A stretch of 64,000 nt of DNA from Haberlea rhodopensis. Taxonomy: Eukaryota > Streptophyta > Magnoliopsida > Lamiales > Gesneriaceae. A program made the position numbers and the translations under genes. Shown piece by piece: positions 20,996 through 32,397 of this stretch; position 1 is the stretch's first letter, and each line of letters begins with the position of its first letter. Where the stretch lies: positions 62,001-126,000 of the forward strand of contig CAJQUN010000428.1 in the NCBI GenBank assembly GCA_907163345.1, read 5' to 3'. The notes under the pieces are model-generated. The model saw nothing but the letters and a program-made list of their open reading frames with translations, was not told where the DNA came from and searched no databases.

Positions 20996-23086
20996 TGTGG
21001 GGCCTCTCTACCCTAACAGCGTAATCGAGACATAATTAGGGCTAAACATGCATCACAGACAGTTTATAGTTCCGGTTATTACGTGAGCTAATAGGATTAC
21101 AGGCCAAAATAAAACTTCGAAGCTAATTAATTACATTCCCAAATGAATGTTAACACTATAGATTTACACTACTCCTAGAGCAGGGACTATACCAAATCCT
21201 GTATCCTAATTCACAAGGCTCCTCGAAGCTCACTGCCTCAACCCGGCCCATAGCCCTCCAAATCCAAAGGTGTACCTACAGGAACAACTCACCATGAGCA
21301 TATACATCACTATTCAACACAATTAAGCATAATGAGATAAATAGTTGCATGAGAAATATATATGTATATATGCTCCCTGATTCACCACATCGGCACATTT
21401 CCATTGTCGTTCCTATTTCACAACTCATGCACAAATCATTAGTCCACAATGTAATGATCGATATCACTTTTCAGTTATAACCACAATATTCCACAATAAT
21501 CACAATATTCCACTTTAATCACAATATTCCACTTTAATCACAGTATTCCACATTAATCACAATATTCCACATTAATCACTAGAATTGTGACTGTTCCGGT
21601 CCCAATACAACAACGGAATTTTAGGACCCCTCGCTTCGACATATAGCGACATCATATGATATCCCTCGCTTCGACAATGACAGCGGCATGTTACCTCGCT
21701 TAGACATGACAACGGCAAATATCATACTACCATCGCTTCATATGACAGCGGCAAGTACCTCCCTCGCTCGGAGATAAAGGCTACCGGAACATTCATCAAT
21801 TCTACCACAATAATCAAACACAATAGTTGATTCCATTATCACGATATATCACTATCATTTCACATAAATCACCACATATAAGGATTCACTATCCACGGTA
21901 TACACAATACATAATCGAAAGCGTAACACATTTTACCGTCCGATGCTCGTACGTCTCACTACGTACCTTAATTTCCAAAAGTGGAGAAGTTGGAGAACTT
22001 TATCTCCTCGATGTTGTTGGCACCTGGGGTTGTTCTACACAACCACACAAATCAATATTAGAAGCTAAACAATAGCCAAATACCAAAAATTCCACAAAAT
22101 ATTCAAAAACACCACATATTGTGTCTCGCGATCGATCGCTGCGAGGGGCCGATCGATCGCGAGACCTTTCTGCCCGATACACAGCTTTTCTGGCTTTGGC
22201 GATCGATCGCCACATTTGGCACGATCGATCGCCAGCCCCACCGATCGATCGCCAAGGTGTGGCGATCGATCGCCAATTGCCCCTGGAGCCTACTGTTGGC
22301 TCGCGATCGATCGCCAAAAATGGGCGATCGATCGCCGAGTCCTGAGCTTCGAAAACCACCATTTTTTTGAGCATCACCAAGCTCAATTCCATACCATTCA
22401 AACCCAAACTTTCCAACAACACTAACATCATCATAACTCACTAAAACCCACATAAAACACTTCAAAAATCATACCCCAACAACATACAACACATACCCAA
22501 AACAAACCCATTTCAAAACCCTTCAAAACCATTATAAACCCAACCAAACACTACAAAAGCAACAAGGAGGCAACCATACCTATTGGGGACTCCAAATCAC
22601 CCAACAAATTCCACAAATCAAGCTTTTGTAAAGATTCCTCTTCCACTTTGTGCCAAAAATCGAAAATGGGAAGGGTTTTGGGTTGGGAAGGGATTTTGGG
22701 GATTTAAGAGAGTCATTGATAAAGTGAGGTGAGAGTGGGGTATAGTGGGGGTAAATGGGTTAATTAAATTATACCCAATAATTAACATGATGTATAAAAT
22801 ACCCCAACATGGTATTTTAAAAGCATTTTACAAATATGCACCCGACCTCCACTAAATCCATATTACCACATAATTAACTACCAAAACAATTAAATCATGT
22901 TAACACCTCATTTTCCCATCATGCATAACATGCACCCTGAAACGTAACCCCCAGGTCATGCCTATCATGTGACTATGCATTTCATCATGATAATTAATTC
23001 CAGCACATAAATCAATTATCCACATAATTCATCATATAAACATAATTAATGCCTTAATTGCAATTAATCATTTCGGGGACATCACA
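20996..23086 (-). repeat. 3' LTR of element B
   Basis: Landmarks on the minus strand from the start: TGTGATGTCCCCGAAATG, the TATA-region stem AAAATACC/GGTATTTT, eight ATCGATCG palindromes (22126-22345), the GTACGT...ACGTAC motif (about 21947-21970), GCGA...CCGC units (21630-21775), a cacaatattcc tandem stretch (21478-21580), the GGAACAAC inverted pair and the CTACTCCTAGAG hairpin (about 21168). Confidence 0.9.
22126..22345. repeat. Cluster of eight GCGATCGATCGC-type palindromes, B 3' LTR
   Basis: Eight sites carry ATCGATCG with flanking C/G that make 10-12 bp perfect or near-perfect palindromes, spaced roughly 15-40 bp apart. The 5' LTR has the same eight sites at 28274-28493. Because the motif is palindromic and lacks stops, false frames rich in Ile-Asp-Arg-Ser appear on both strands. 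Confidence 0.9.
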
Positions 23087-23099
23087 TTACTCCCCTACT
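23087..23099 (-). other. Polypurine tract of element B
   Basis: Minus strand AGTAGGGGAGTAA directly precedes the LTR start TGTGATGTCC. The family block TTTCGAGGACGAAATC lies just upstream. Confidence 0.8.
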
Positions 23100-23588
23100 T
23101 ATAAGATTTCGTCCTCGAAATCGCATGCACTTACCCCAAAAGAAACTAAACATAAATCACATACCAGAGAATAGTTTCGGGTAGTGCTGTACCATATGCC
23201 GCTCCGTCTCCCACGTGGCCTCTTCGACACTCCGACGATCCCACTAAACCTTGACCATCGGTATAACCTTGCTTCGAAGTCTGCGATCCTCTCGATCCCT
23301 AATTCTGACTGGTCGTTCAACACGGGATACATCTGAACTCAACCGAACCTCTGAAGGCTGTAATACATGAGACGGATCTGGCTCACACTTACGCAGCATA
23401 GAGACATGAAAGACATCATGAATACCAAGTAAAGACGGCGGTAGAGTCAAACAGTAAGCCAAAGTACCGATACGCTGCAATACCTCATACGGCCCAACAT
23501 ACCTCGGAGATAACTTCTCCCGTATACCAAACCGAACCACACACCTAAAGGGTGAGCCTTGTCTCCTGACTGGAATTTTAGCGGTCAT
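23099..23588 (-). pseudogene. Integrase C-terminus and chromodomain of element B
   Basis: The frame reads FGIREKLSPRYVGPYEVLQR, then IHDVFHVSMLRKCEPDPSHV, then VERPVRIRDREDRRLRSKVI. A shift near 23245 breaks the chromodomain before the expected EEATWE block, which continues in another frame at 23180-23230. In intact relatives this domain follows the DDE core and binds modified histone tails. Confidence 0.8.
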
Positions 23589-24530
23589 CGCCGCTCATTG
23601 GCATATTCTGCTTGCCTATCCTGGGCCGCTTTCATCTTTTGACGTATTAACTTAACCTTTTCTTCCATGTTCTCAATCAATTCCGGTCCTCCGACCGTCT
23701 TACTAGTCAAGTCCTCCCAGTACAACGGTGATCTACAACGTCGACTGCAAAGAGCCCCGAATGGAGTCATCTGAATGCTCACCTGATAACTGTCATCATA
23801 AGAGAACTCTACTAGTGGCACTGATCTTGCCACGGAGTATCAAACTCCAAAACACATGCCCTCAACATGTCCTCAAGCGTCTGTATGGTACGCTCTGTCT
23901 GACCATCTGTCTGAGGGTGATAAGCTGTACTCAGTCTCACCTCTGTGCCCAAAGCTGTCTGAAGACCCTCCCAGAAATGTGGAGTAAACCTTGGGTCTCT
24001 GTCAGACACAATCAAGACTAAAACCCCATGCATCCTCACCACATCCCACACATATGATTGGGCCATCTTTAGGTTCGTGAAAGACACACGATAAGGGATG
24101 AAGTGAGCCACCTTCGTCAGCCTATCTACGATCACCCAAAACGCATCAAATCCTGAGGCCGCCCCTGGCAAGTGGGTCACGTAATCCATATACATATGCT
24201 CCCACTTCCACTTAGGTACTCCAAGCTCTTCAGCTCGCCACCAGGCCTCTACCTTTCTGCCCTTGCCTGCTGGCAGATCAAACATCTTTCGACAAAGGTC
24301 ATGGCATTGCGCTTCATGCGTCTCCATCAGATCTGACCACTTAGGTCCTTATACATTTTTCTTCCTCCTGGGTGGATACTGAACCGGCTACTGAGAGTTC
24401 GCTCCTAGATTCCTTTACGCAACTCCGGCGTATCTGGAACTACCAAATGGTTGTCCAATCTCAAGGAATCATCCTCAGCCAGTCTACACTTTGATGGCTG
24501 ACCTCGAAGTACTATCGATTACCATCTCTG
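23585..24530 (-). pseudogene. Integrase core of element B
   Basis: From 24327 the frame gives KWKWEHMYMDYVTHLPG (first Asp), GFDAFWVIVDRLTKVAHFIP, VLIVSDRDPRFTPHFWEG (second Asp) and YHPQTDGQTERTIQTLEDML (Glu), so the DDE triad survives. The zinc-binding part upstream (24330-24420) is out of frame. A shift near 23820 joins it to VPLVEFSYDDSYQVSIQM. Confidence 0.85.
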
Positions 24531-24537
24531 AACCTCA

Positions 24538-25187
24538 TCATCCGACCTCTGGGCTCTCCCGATAGCCCCCAAATATGTCTGGCTCAGCCAATAAGGTTGA
24601 CACTCGCACTGGCGACGTGTCCACATCGAAATCATAGCCCAGATGGCAATAAGAAGTCATCATAGTTGTTAAACTCATGCTATCCTTAGCAGTACTCTTC
24701 ACCTTCCGACTTAAGGCGTCTGCTATCAAGTTCGCTTCACCTGGATGGTACTCAATTTCACAATCAAAATCTTTGGGTAAGTCCATCCATCTTCCTTGTC
24801 GCACAATCAACTCAGCCTGTGTGAACAAAACTTCAGGCTCTTATGGTCCGTGTAGATGGTAACCGACGTACCATACAATTAATTCCTCCAAATCTTCAAG
24901 GCAAATATAATAGTTGCCAGCTCCAAATCATGGACTGGGTACTTAGCCTCATGTGGCTTCAATTGCCTTGATGCGTAAGCCACCACACGCTTACCTTGCA
25001 TCAACACACAGCCCAAACCCTGCAGTGATGCATCTGCGTACAAAGCAAACCTCTTGTTCCCCGAAGGAATCACCAATACAGGTGTTGTAGTCAACCGGTG
25101 CCTCAACTCTTGGAAGCTCTTCTCACAAGTCTCAGACCACAAAAACGGAACTCCTCTCTGTGTCAACTGCGTCAATGGATTAGCCAT
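24538..25187 (-). pseudogene. RNase H of element B
   Basis: LYADASLQGLGCVLMQ, VHDLELATI and, after a frame change near 24845, the CEIEYHPGEANLIADALSRK block. All four acidic positions are visible in one frame or another, including the last Asp (ADALSRK) that A and C have lost. The frame change falls in the YTDHKSL region. Confidence 0.8.
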
Positions 25188-25750
25188 CTAGAGAATCCCT
25201 CGACGAAACGCCGGTAATAACCCGCTAAACCAAGGAAGCTCCGGATCTCGGGCACAGATGTAGGCGTAGACCAAACCATTACTGCCTCTACCTTCCTGGA
25301 ATCCACAGATATCCCATTACTAGAGATCACATGCCCCAAAGACACCACGCCGCTCAACCAAAATTCACACTTGCTGAGCTTGGCGTACAACTGGTCATCC
25401 CTAAGGACTTGGAACACCGTTCTCAAAGTGCTTCTTGTGTTCCTCTCCAGTCCGGAAATAGATGAGTATATTGTCAAAAAAACAATGGCGAACTGATCCA
25501 AATATGGTTGAAACACCCTGTTCATCAGGCTCATAAAAACAGCTGGGGCATTCGTCACCCCAAAAGGCATGACTAAGAATTCATAGCACCCAAATCTAGA
25601 CTTGAAAACTGTCTTCTGTACATCATCTTCTCTTACCCGGATCTGATGATACCCCGACCTCAGATCGATCTTACTGTAGAGCCTCGTACCCCTGGGCGAT
25701 ACGCTAGAACGTATGTGACCCTTATCAAGGAGCTCTCGTAACTGGACCTT
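25172..25750 (-). pseudogene. Reverse transcriptase of element B (deleted and frameshifted)
   Basis: MPFGVTNAPAVFMSLMNR and FLGLAGYYRRFVEGFSR are readable. The FIDDILIYS catalytic block is destroyed: the frame gives FLTIYSSI because of changes in an A-run at 25477-25490. Upstream, about 170 bp with the RLCIDYRQLN region and about 200 bp with the ELLPGTSAISRAPYRM region are missing near 25683 and 25755, compared with E. This RT cannot work. Confidence 0.85.
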
Positions 25751-26311
25751 TAATTCTCTTTCCTTTCAGTAATATCAACAGCATAGATGAGATATCCCGA
25801 ATGGTCCCGTTCCAACAACTGTGCCATCTCTACAACAGATAACAACGGGATCTTGGGACGAGAACCATCCCCATAGGATGTCCACTGGACTCCCAAATCA
25901 GATCTGAACCGCACTGTTCTCTGTCTGTAGTCCACCACTACCTGATATCTGTTCAGCACATCGATGCCCACAATGCAATCGAAGTCCAACATTCCCAAAA
26001 CAACCGAGTCTGATCTTAGTTCATTGCCCTCAAAATAAATGAGACCTTCATAGACAATTTGATCAGCAATCAAACTTCTCCCAGCGGGTGTCAAGGCTAT
26101 AAGAGGCATGGTGCATAAACAAAAGACACATACCCACTATCACTTCCTCCGGAGCCGCTGTAGCCTGCTCGCTCTCCAACGCATAAACCTGCCCCTGAGG
26201 TGGCCCATAGGTTGACCTCCATACTGCCTCGGTACCAACGGTGGCCTGTGCTCTACTGCTCTGTCTACAGGCCTCCCCGTAGAGTTTTATTGTCCCTCTC
26301 GATTGGGACAT
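25750..26311 (-). pseudogene. Protease of element B (active site deleted)
   Basis: GPPQGQVYALESEQATAAPE and then VIVGMCLLF are followed directly by MPLIALTPAGRSLIADQ. The segment with the family motif LIDTGASHSFV is missing (about 110 bp near 26110-26125, compared with E). After the gap the frame continues with LDFDCIVGIDVLNRYQ. Without the catalytic Asp no protease is possible. Confidence 0.85.
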
Positions 26312-26968
26312 GGCCGAGCAAAGGGGCCCTTATTGCCACAAACATAACATCATACATAGTCTTTTGTCACATGTGGTTGCCCACAAAGAGGGCACTGGAC
26401 CTTTCCAAAACTGTCTCCCTGAGACTGTCCTCTTTCTGATGGGGCATCATTGATACGGCTTCCTTTCCAACGATTCTCGGCCCCTCATGAAGTTCCCCAT
26501 CTTTGCCTTGCTTGTGGTTAGTAAATTCATCTTGCTTAGCCTGCCGTGCAGCAACTGAGAAGTAGCGGTCAGAAACCGAGCTCTGAATAGCTTCCAATTC
26601 ATCTCCTGACCCTGAGCCTCTTGCTCTATCACCGTGGTCTTCCACCACATCAGCGCCTTCTCGGCTAAATCTCGTCCAAATGGGACTCCGTTAGTCCTAT
26701 CCAGGCTGTCTTAGCACAAGGAGCTGTCACAAACATCTGTTCTATCCTCTCTAATGATTCCTCAGCCATTTTCCCCTGTCCCAGTTCCCTCGAACATCGG
26801 GGGTCGGTATGTCAGAAATTGAGCTAAATTAAGCTCCGCAGGTAGTAACTGTTGCTTAAACAGTTCTTCGTCGAAAGCTGGCGGGAGTAGGGGATTTGTA
26901 CGCCCAACACTTGCATTAATACTCACGGCGTCTCCTACTTCCACATTTGTTGCCACACTGCAACACAA
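26312..26968 (-). pseudogene. gag of element B (broken)
   Basis: VGDAVSINASVGRTNPLLPP, LLPAELNLAQFLTYRPPMFE and, in other frames, MWWKTTVIEQEAQGQEMNW and KQGKDGELHEGPRIVGKE match parts of E's Gag. The knuckle region near 26345-26400 reads CPLCGQPHVTKDY and CYVCGNKG, so the last Cys of the first knuckle is Tyr and the second is incomplete. Several frameshifts and a shortened linker are present. Confidence 0.75.
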
Positions 26969-27146
26969 GGGTTAACAGCAATACCCAAAAGCAGTTCACA
27001 TAATGCATTGTTAGAAAAACATAACATGTTACTATAACAACAATATACTTCATATGAAACATATGTACAAAACACGTTTAGCAGTAAGCACCTAGCCAAC
27101 TTATTGCTAAGGCTACCCTTCACTCATTCCCGGGTTCTCTAACCTG

Positions 27147-27158
27147 GCTCTGATACCA
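27147..27158 (-). other. Primer-binding site of element B
   Basis: Minus strand TGGTATCAGAGC, an exact complement of the initiator-Met tRNA 3' end, four bases after the 5' LTR. Confidence 0.85.
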
Positions 27159-27162
27159 CTAA

Positions 27163-29236
27163 TGTAGGGCCTCTCTACCCTAACAGCGTAATCGAGACAT
27201 AATTAGGGCTAAACATGCATCACAGACAGTTTATAGTTCCGGTTATTACGTGAGCTAATAGGATTACAAGCCAAAATAAAACTTCGAAGCTAATTAATTA
27301 TATTCCCAAATGAATGTTAACACTATAGATTTACACTACTCCTAGAGCAGGGACTATACCAAATCCTGTATCCTAATTCACAAGGCTTCTCGAAGCTCAC
27401 TGCCTCAACCCGGCCCATAGCCCTCCAAATCCAAAGGTGTACCTACAGGAACAACTCACCATGAGCATATACATCACTATTCAACACAATTAAGCATAAT
27501 GAGATAAATAGTTGCATGAGAAATATATATGTATATATGCTCCCTGATTCACCACATCGGCACATTTCCATTGTCGTTCCTGTTTCACAACTCATGCACA
27601 AATCATTAGTCCACAATGTAATGATCGATATCACTTTTCAGTTATAACCACAATATTCCACTTTAATCACAATATTCCACTTTAATCACAATATTCCACA
27701 TTAATCACAATATTCCACATTAATCACTAGAATTGTGACTGTTCCGGTCCCAATACAACAGCGGAATTTTAGGAACCCTCGCTTCGACATATAGCGGCAT
27801 CATATGATATCCCTCGCTTTGACAATGACAGCGGCATGTTACCTCGCTTAGACATGACAGCGGCAAATATCATACTACCATCGCTTCATATGACAGCGGC
27901 AAGTACCTCCCTCGCTCGGAGATAAAGGCTACCGGAACATTCATCAATTCTACCACAATAATCAAACACAATAGTTGATTCCATTATCACGATATATCAC
28001 TATCATTTCACATAAATCACCACATATAAGGATTCACTATCCACGGTATACACAATACATAATCGAAAGCGTAACACATTTTACCGTCCGATGCTCGTAC
28101 GTCTCACTACGTACCCTAATTTCCAAAAGTGGAGAAGTTGGAGAACTTTATCTCCTCGATGTTGTTGGCACCTGGGGTTGTTCTACACAACCACACAAAT
28201 CAATATTAGAAGCTAAACAATAGCCAAATACCAAAAATTCCACAAAATATTCAAAAACACCACATATTGTGTCTCGCGATCGATCGCTGCGAGGGGCCGA
28301 TCGATCGCGAGACCTTTCTGCCCGATACACAGCTTTTCTGGCTTTGGCGATCGATCGCCACATTTGGCGCGATCGATCGCCAACCCCACCGATCGATCGC
28401 CAAGGTGTGGCGATCGATCGCCAATTGCCCCTGGAGCCTACTGTTGGCTCGCGATCGATCGCCAAAAACGGGCGATCGATCGCCGAGTCCTGAGCTTCGA
28501 AAACCACCATTTTTTTGAGCATCATCCAAGCTCAATTCCATACCATTCAAACCCAAACTTTCCAACAACACTAACATCATCATAACTCACTAAAACCCAC
28601 ATAAAACACTTCAAAAATCATACCCCAACAACATACAACACATACCCAAAACAAACCCATTTCAAAACCCTTCAAAACCATTATAAACCCAACCAAACAC
28701 TACAAAAGCAACAAGGAGGCAACCATACCTATTGGGGACTCCAAATCACCCAACAAATTCCACAAATCAAGCTTTTGTAAAGATTCCTCTTCCACTTTGT
28801 GCCCAAAATCGAAAATGGGAAGGGTTTTGGGTTGGGAAGGGATTTTGGGGATTTAAGAGAGTCATTGATAAAGTGAGGTGAGAGTGGGGGTATAGTGGGG
28901 GTAAATGGGTTAATTAAATTATACCCAATAATTAACATGATGTATAAAATACCCCAACATGGTATTTTAAAAGCATTTTACAAATATGCACCCGACCTCC
29001 ACTAAATCCATATTACCACATAATTAACTACCAAAACAATTAAATCATGTTAACACCTCATTTTCCCATCATGCATAACATGCACCCTGAAACGTAACCC
29101 CCAGGTCACGCCTATCATGTGACTATGCATTTCATCATGATAATTAATTCCAGCACATAAATCAATTATCCACATAATTCATCATATAAACATAATTAAT
29201 GCCTTAATTGCAATTAATCATTTCGGGGACATCACA
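27163..29236 (-). repeat. 5' LTR of element B
   Basis: Nearly the same as 20996-23086. It has one fewer cacaatattcc unit (27640-27730). Many of the differences are C/T or G/A, as expected at methylated cytosines. The TATA-region stem is at 28946-28953 and 28961-28968. Confidence 0.9.
28941..28970 (-). promoter_or_regulatory. TATA-region stem-loop, B 5' LTR
   Basis: AAAATACC and GGTATTTT pair over 8 bp around a 7-nt loop and run into TTTTATACATCATG. Element A has the same structure with one base pair changed on both sides (7352-7374). A pyrimidine-rich leader follows on the minus strand. Confidence 0.45.
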
Positions 29237-29938
29237 ATCCACCTCGATCTCTGTTTGTTGTTCAAGTATTGATGGCCTCAGTACCATCGTTGCTGGAGTT
29301 TCTACCTCTTTGCCACTGTCCAAGGTGATGTTGTCTTCGAAAAAATAATCCCAAGGATCCATTTCATCACAGTATTCTTTCGCCGACTCCTCTTCCACAG
29401 CACATGATTCATCTAAGTAATCAACATAGTTCTCAGTTGGAAACATACCATTTGGAGTTGTAGGATGTACAAGCTCCTTTTCTTCTATTGGCACATGTGT
29501 CTCCTCTTCTAGCTCGGGTGGCATCAGTACCACCTTCTCCATAGTCTCCTCTTCTTCATCACTCCATGATTCGAATGCAATCATGGTCTCCTTTTGTGCT
29601 GCTATCCGATCGGCCGATCTTATTAGTTGCTCCATTTGGTTACCCAAAATCTGAGTGCTAACCCTGAATTCCTGTTGGAATTGCAAAGTTCTATCATTAA
29701 GTGGTGAAACAAGATCCTCTAAAGACTCACCAGGCGTATGGTATTCAGGTTGTTGTGGCAATGGCGGGTATTGCGGTAGGGTGGACTTCATGTAAGGTGG
29801 AGGTGGGCTCATCCATTGATTATCATAGTTGAGATTGGGATGATCACTCCAACTTGAATTGTATGTTCTTTGTCCACTCCCTACGCCAAGTTGGTGCACA
29901 AGATACTCCAATTCATCTAGTCGCCTATAGTCCTCCAT
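29237..29938 (-). CDS. Gag C-terminus-like ORF of element D, cut by B
   Basis: The start is Met at 29936-29938, chosen because everything upstream in the longer frame (to 30121) is primer site and LTR. About 234 codons belong to D. The frame then enters B's LTR and stops at 29204. Without B it would end within three codons of the insertion. The N-terminal half is Pro/Tyr/Asn-rich with SSWSDHPNLNYDNQWM and PPPPYMK, then a helix-prone stretch LEDLVSPLNDRTLQFQQEF, then a very acidic tail. The WSDHPNL block and the LEDL-LQFQQ stretch recall the region after the zinc knuckle in Athila/Tat Gag proteins. No knuckle, protease or RT is present. Confidence 0.6.
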
Positions 29939-30056
29939 GAAAAGATCCAAGTTTTCAGAACTCAACCTGTAAGCACGAAAAAACAAGAGTAGCGGTGGGG
30001 GAAAAAGAAAGAGAAAGAACAAAAGAGAAAATATTAACACAAAAATATACAACGCC

Positions 30057-30074
30057 TCCCCGGCAACGGCGCCA
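30057..30074 (-). other. Primer-binding site of element D (Asp-tRNA type)
   Basis: Minus strand TGGCGCCGTTGCCGGGGA, complementary to the 3' end of plant tRNA-Asp, 8 bases after the LTR end TACA. This site is usual in Athila/Tat elements. Confidence 0.85.
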
Positions 30075-30082
30075 AAATTTGG

Positions 30083-30925
30083 TGTACGCTTATCGTGTAC
30101 GCCCAAATTAACCCCCCTCAATCCTCAAGATTGATAACAATAATGTAGTAGCGTGAGTAGGGATCGATCCCACGAGGAGGTGTGAATCTTTGTGTTAATG
30201 AAAATCAAAATCAAAACAATAAAAGATGGGGTTGTGAAGTTGAATTATACTAATTAAAATTAAAAACAAAGATTAACTAATGAAAGCGATTCTTGGTATC
30301 GGTCGACTCTTCCTTGGAATTATCATCTATTTCATTGATTCACAAAAAAAACTCAATTTTACTTGAATATTCATCAATTGGAAATCTAATTCCTCCCTTA
30401 CCTTAATTGTAGTCAAATAGAAAACAACATTCAATTCAACTCTTATCAAATCTTTAACCAAAACTACAGTCGTTAAGATTAAATCAATGATTGTTTCAAA
30501 ACTAGTAAGTTTGATGAATCTAATCAATAAAAACTACAGCCGTTAGAATTAATCATCCAATAGTTTTTCCTAAGAATTTAATAACACCAACAGCGGGTAA
30601 TTATCAATCTTAGTTGCTTCGTAAATTAGAGGGATCAAACGATTTCGTAAAAATAAAGGAAAGAAAACTAATCCGATCTCCGCTCGTCGAGGTGTCAATC
30701 CCGTCTTCGTTTTGATCTTCGTAGCGTTCTTCAACAAAATTGAAAGAAAAAAATATAAAACTAGTCTAAACTATTCTACCTAACTATCTAGATTGTTTTT
30801 AGTCTGATTTTCGTCCATATATGTATAGGGATGCTGTTAGAATCCATGTGGGAAGGAAAGAAATCAAGTTTTTACACTTTCCAAAACTCTTCTGGCGTAA
30901 ATACACGTAGAATGGCGTAGCTACG
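30083..30925 (-). repeat. 5' LTR of element D, part proximal to the primer site
   Basis: It matches 17898-18970 with a deletion of about 200 bp near 30650 and several substitutions. It is broken by F inside the palindrome GGCGTAGCTACGCC. The rest is at 40641-41044. Confidence 0.9.
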
Positions 30926-31243
30926 TGTGATGACCAGGGATTATAGGTGTTAATCCCGGAGTATTAATAATCCCTAAAGTGGTTTTACGTGACGATTTGG
31001 GATTTAATCGAGGTGTTGGGCCTTCTGGGCTCGTTTATTTGGGCAGTTGGGATCGTTGGATCCAGAGGTTGAGATTGTATTCACATTACGGTGTAAAACC
31101 TAAGAGTTGGGTTTTTGATGTGTCTCGGAATCTCGGGTGCTATGTGAGCACCGGTAGAGGGTTTTGGAGTTAGAGAGAGAGTTTTTGAAAACAGATGATT
31201 TTTAAGGAATCATGATGTATTTGTGGGGCTATTAATTTTTCGG

Positions 31244-31264
31244 GGTATTTTTGCTATAAATACC
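31244..31264 (+). promoter_or_regulatory. TATA box within an inverted repeat, F 5' LTR
   Basis: TATAAATA (31255-31262) overlaps the inverted repeat GGTATTT/AAATACC (31244-31250 and 31258-31264). A CTCTCTC patch follows about 50 bases on. The copy in the 3' LTR is at 38294-38314. Confidence 0.55.
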
Positions 31265-32397
31265 ATTTGAACCCAAGATTTTAAGAGAATTTCATTTAAG
31301 CCCCAAAGTTTTTCCTCCCTCTCTCTCCCGCGCGATTCCCGTCTGCTACAGGACCCCCGCCGTTTCAGGCGCTCCGCCAGCCGCCGTCCGGCCGCCGATC
31401 GGCGCGTGCGACCTACCCACGGCTTCGTCTCGACGAGGCGCTCCTTTCCCCTCTGCCAATTGGAAGTTTCGTCGCGTTTCTCGTTCGAATTTGGCTGGAA
31501 TGCGTCGATCCCCAAAAGTTAGGGTTCTTCGATTTTTCGTCCGATTTTGCTTCCGATTTCGTTGGGTAATCTCCCTAACCCCTTGTTCGTCTTTTTCATG
31601 TATTTCCATGCCTTTATTGTTTCGAATTTTCCCCAATTTCGTAGGGATTAAATTTCGATTTTTTGGGGGTTTTTGGCAGGGGTATTATTTCGTGCAATTG
31701 ATCGATTATTGCATGTTTTAAGAGTATTATGATGCTTGATTGAGATTGAATTGAGAAGCTTTGGTTCGAATTTGAAGGATTTTAAGGGTTTGAATTTAAG
31801 GGCTTGTTTGGATTCGAAATTATGGGGGTTGAGTTCGAAAATGGGGAGTTTTTGTCAAGGGATGTTGATTCTTGCTTGGATAGCTTAATTGACATTTTAG
31901 ATGAGTTATGGTATTTAATTGGGTTCGAAATTGTGAGATTGAGGTTCGATTTTTGTAGGGCATTCTTGAACAAATTTCGATTGTCTCATTTATTCCTTCC
32001 CTGCATGTACCCTGCCCCGGGTCTTTTAAGAGGATAATTGTCGTGTATTGACAATGTTGTGAGGGATATGGGTGTGCTTGAGCATAGGTTACATGTTCGT
32101 AAATAATGGTGAATTGTTTATCGTGTTAGCACATCATTCCTCGGGGCATGGAACTCGAGCAAGGCTTGGCTCGGACTTCGGAGATTTAAGGTACGTGCGA
32201 CGTACGAGCATTACTATATATATGTGAAATGCATAAGGTGTTTTTGATTGCATTGAATGTTTTGCGTATGGTTATACATATATGTTGATATAGCCAAGGA
32301 ATGACCCAAATCTTGATATCGCCGCTTGTAGCATGCGTGACACTAGAGTAGGATGACTCTTGCATGATATATGGGGTACTGGATTTATATGACTATA

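Larger units (their letters stand above)
20996..29236 (-). mobile_element. Element B: defective Tekay-type chromovirus with similar LTRs
   Basis: The LTRs are 20996-23086 (3') and 27163-29236 (5'), duplication atcca at 20991-20995 and 29237-29241. The primer site is 27147-27158 and the polypurine tract 23087-23099. By eye the LTRs differ at about 20 positions in 2.1 kb. The coding part has lost the protease active site and large parts of RT, so B was probably already defective when it was last copied, or it decayed by deletion soon after. Confidence 0.9.

Noticed and set aside
22000..22465. Overlapping frames of 69-144 codons on both strands (also 28148-28585, 57823-58234)
   Set aside because: They arise from the ATCGATCG palindromes, which have no stop in any frame and give repeated Ile-Asp-Arg-Ser on both strands. 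They lie in LTRs.
29939..30121. The upstream 61 codons of the long D frame, including a hydrophobic LFFLFLFPPPLLLFF stretch that looks like a signal peptide
   Set aside because: This part reads through the primer site and the LTR end, so it is unlikely to be translated as part of the product.
31210..31636. Frames of 96-101 codons in the F LTR, exactly repeated at 38260-38686
   Set aside because: They are repeated because the LTRs are nearly identical. The sequence is a GC-rich leader on the antisense strand, with no protein resemblance.
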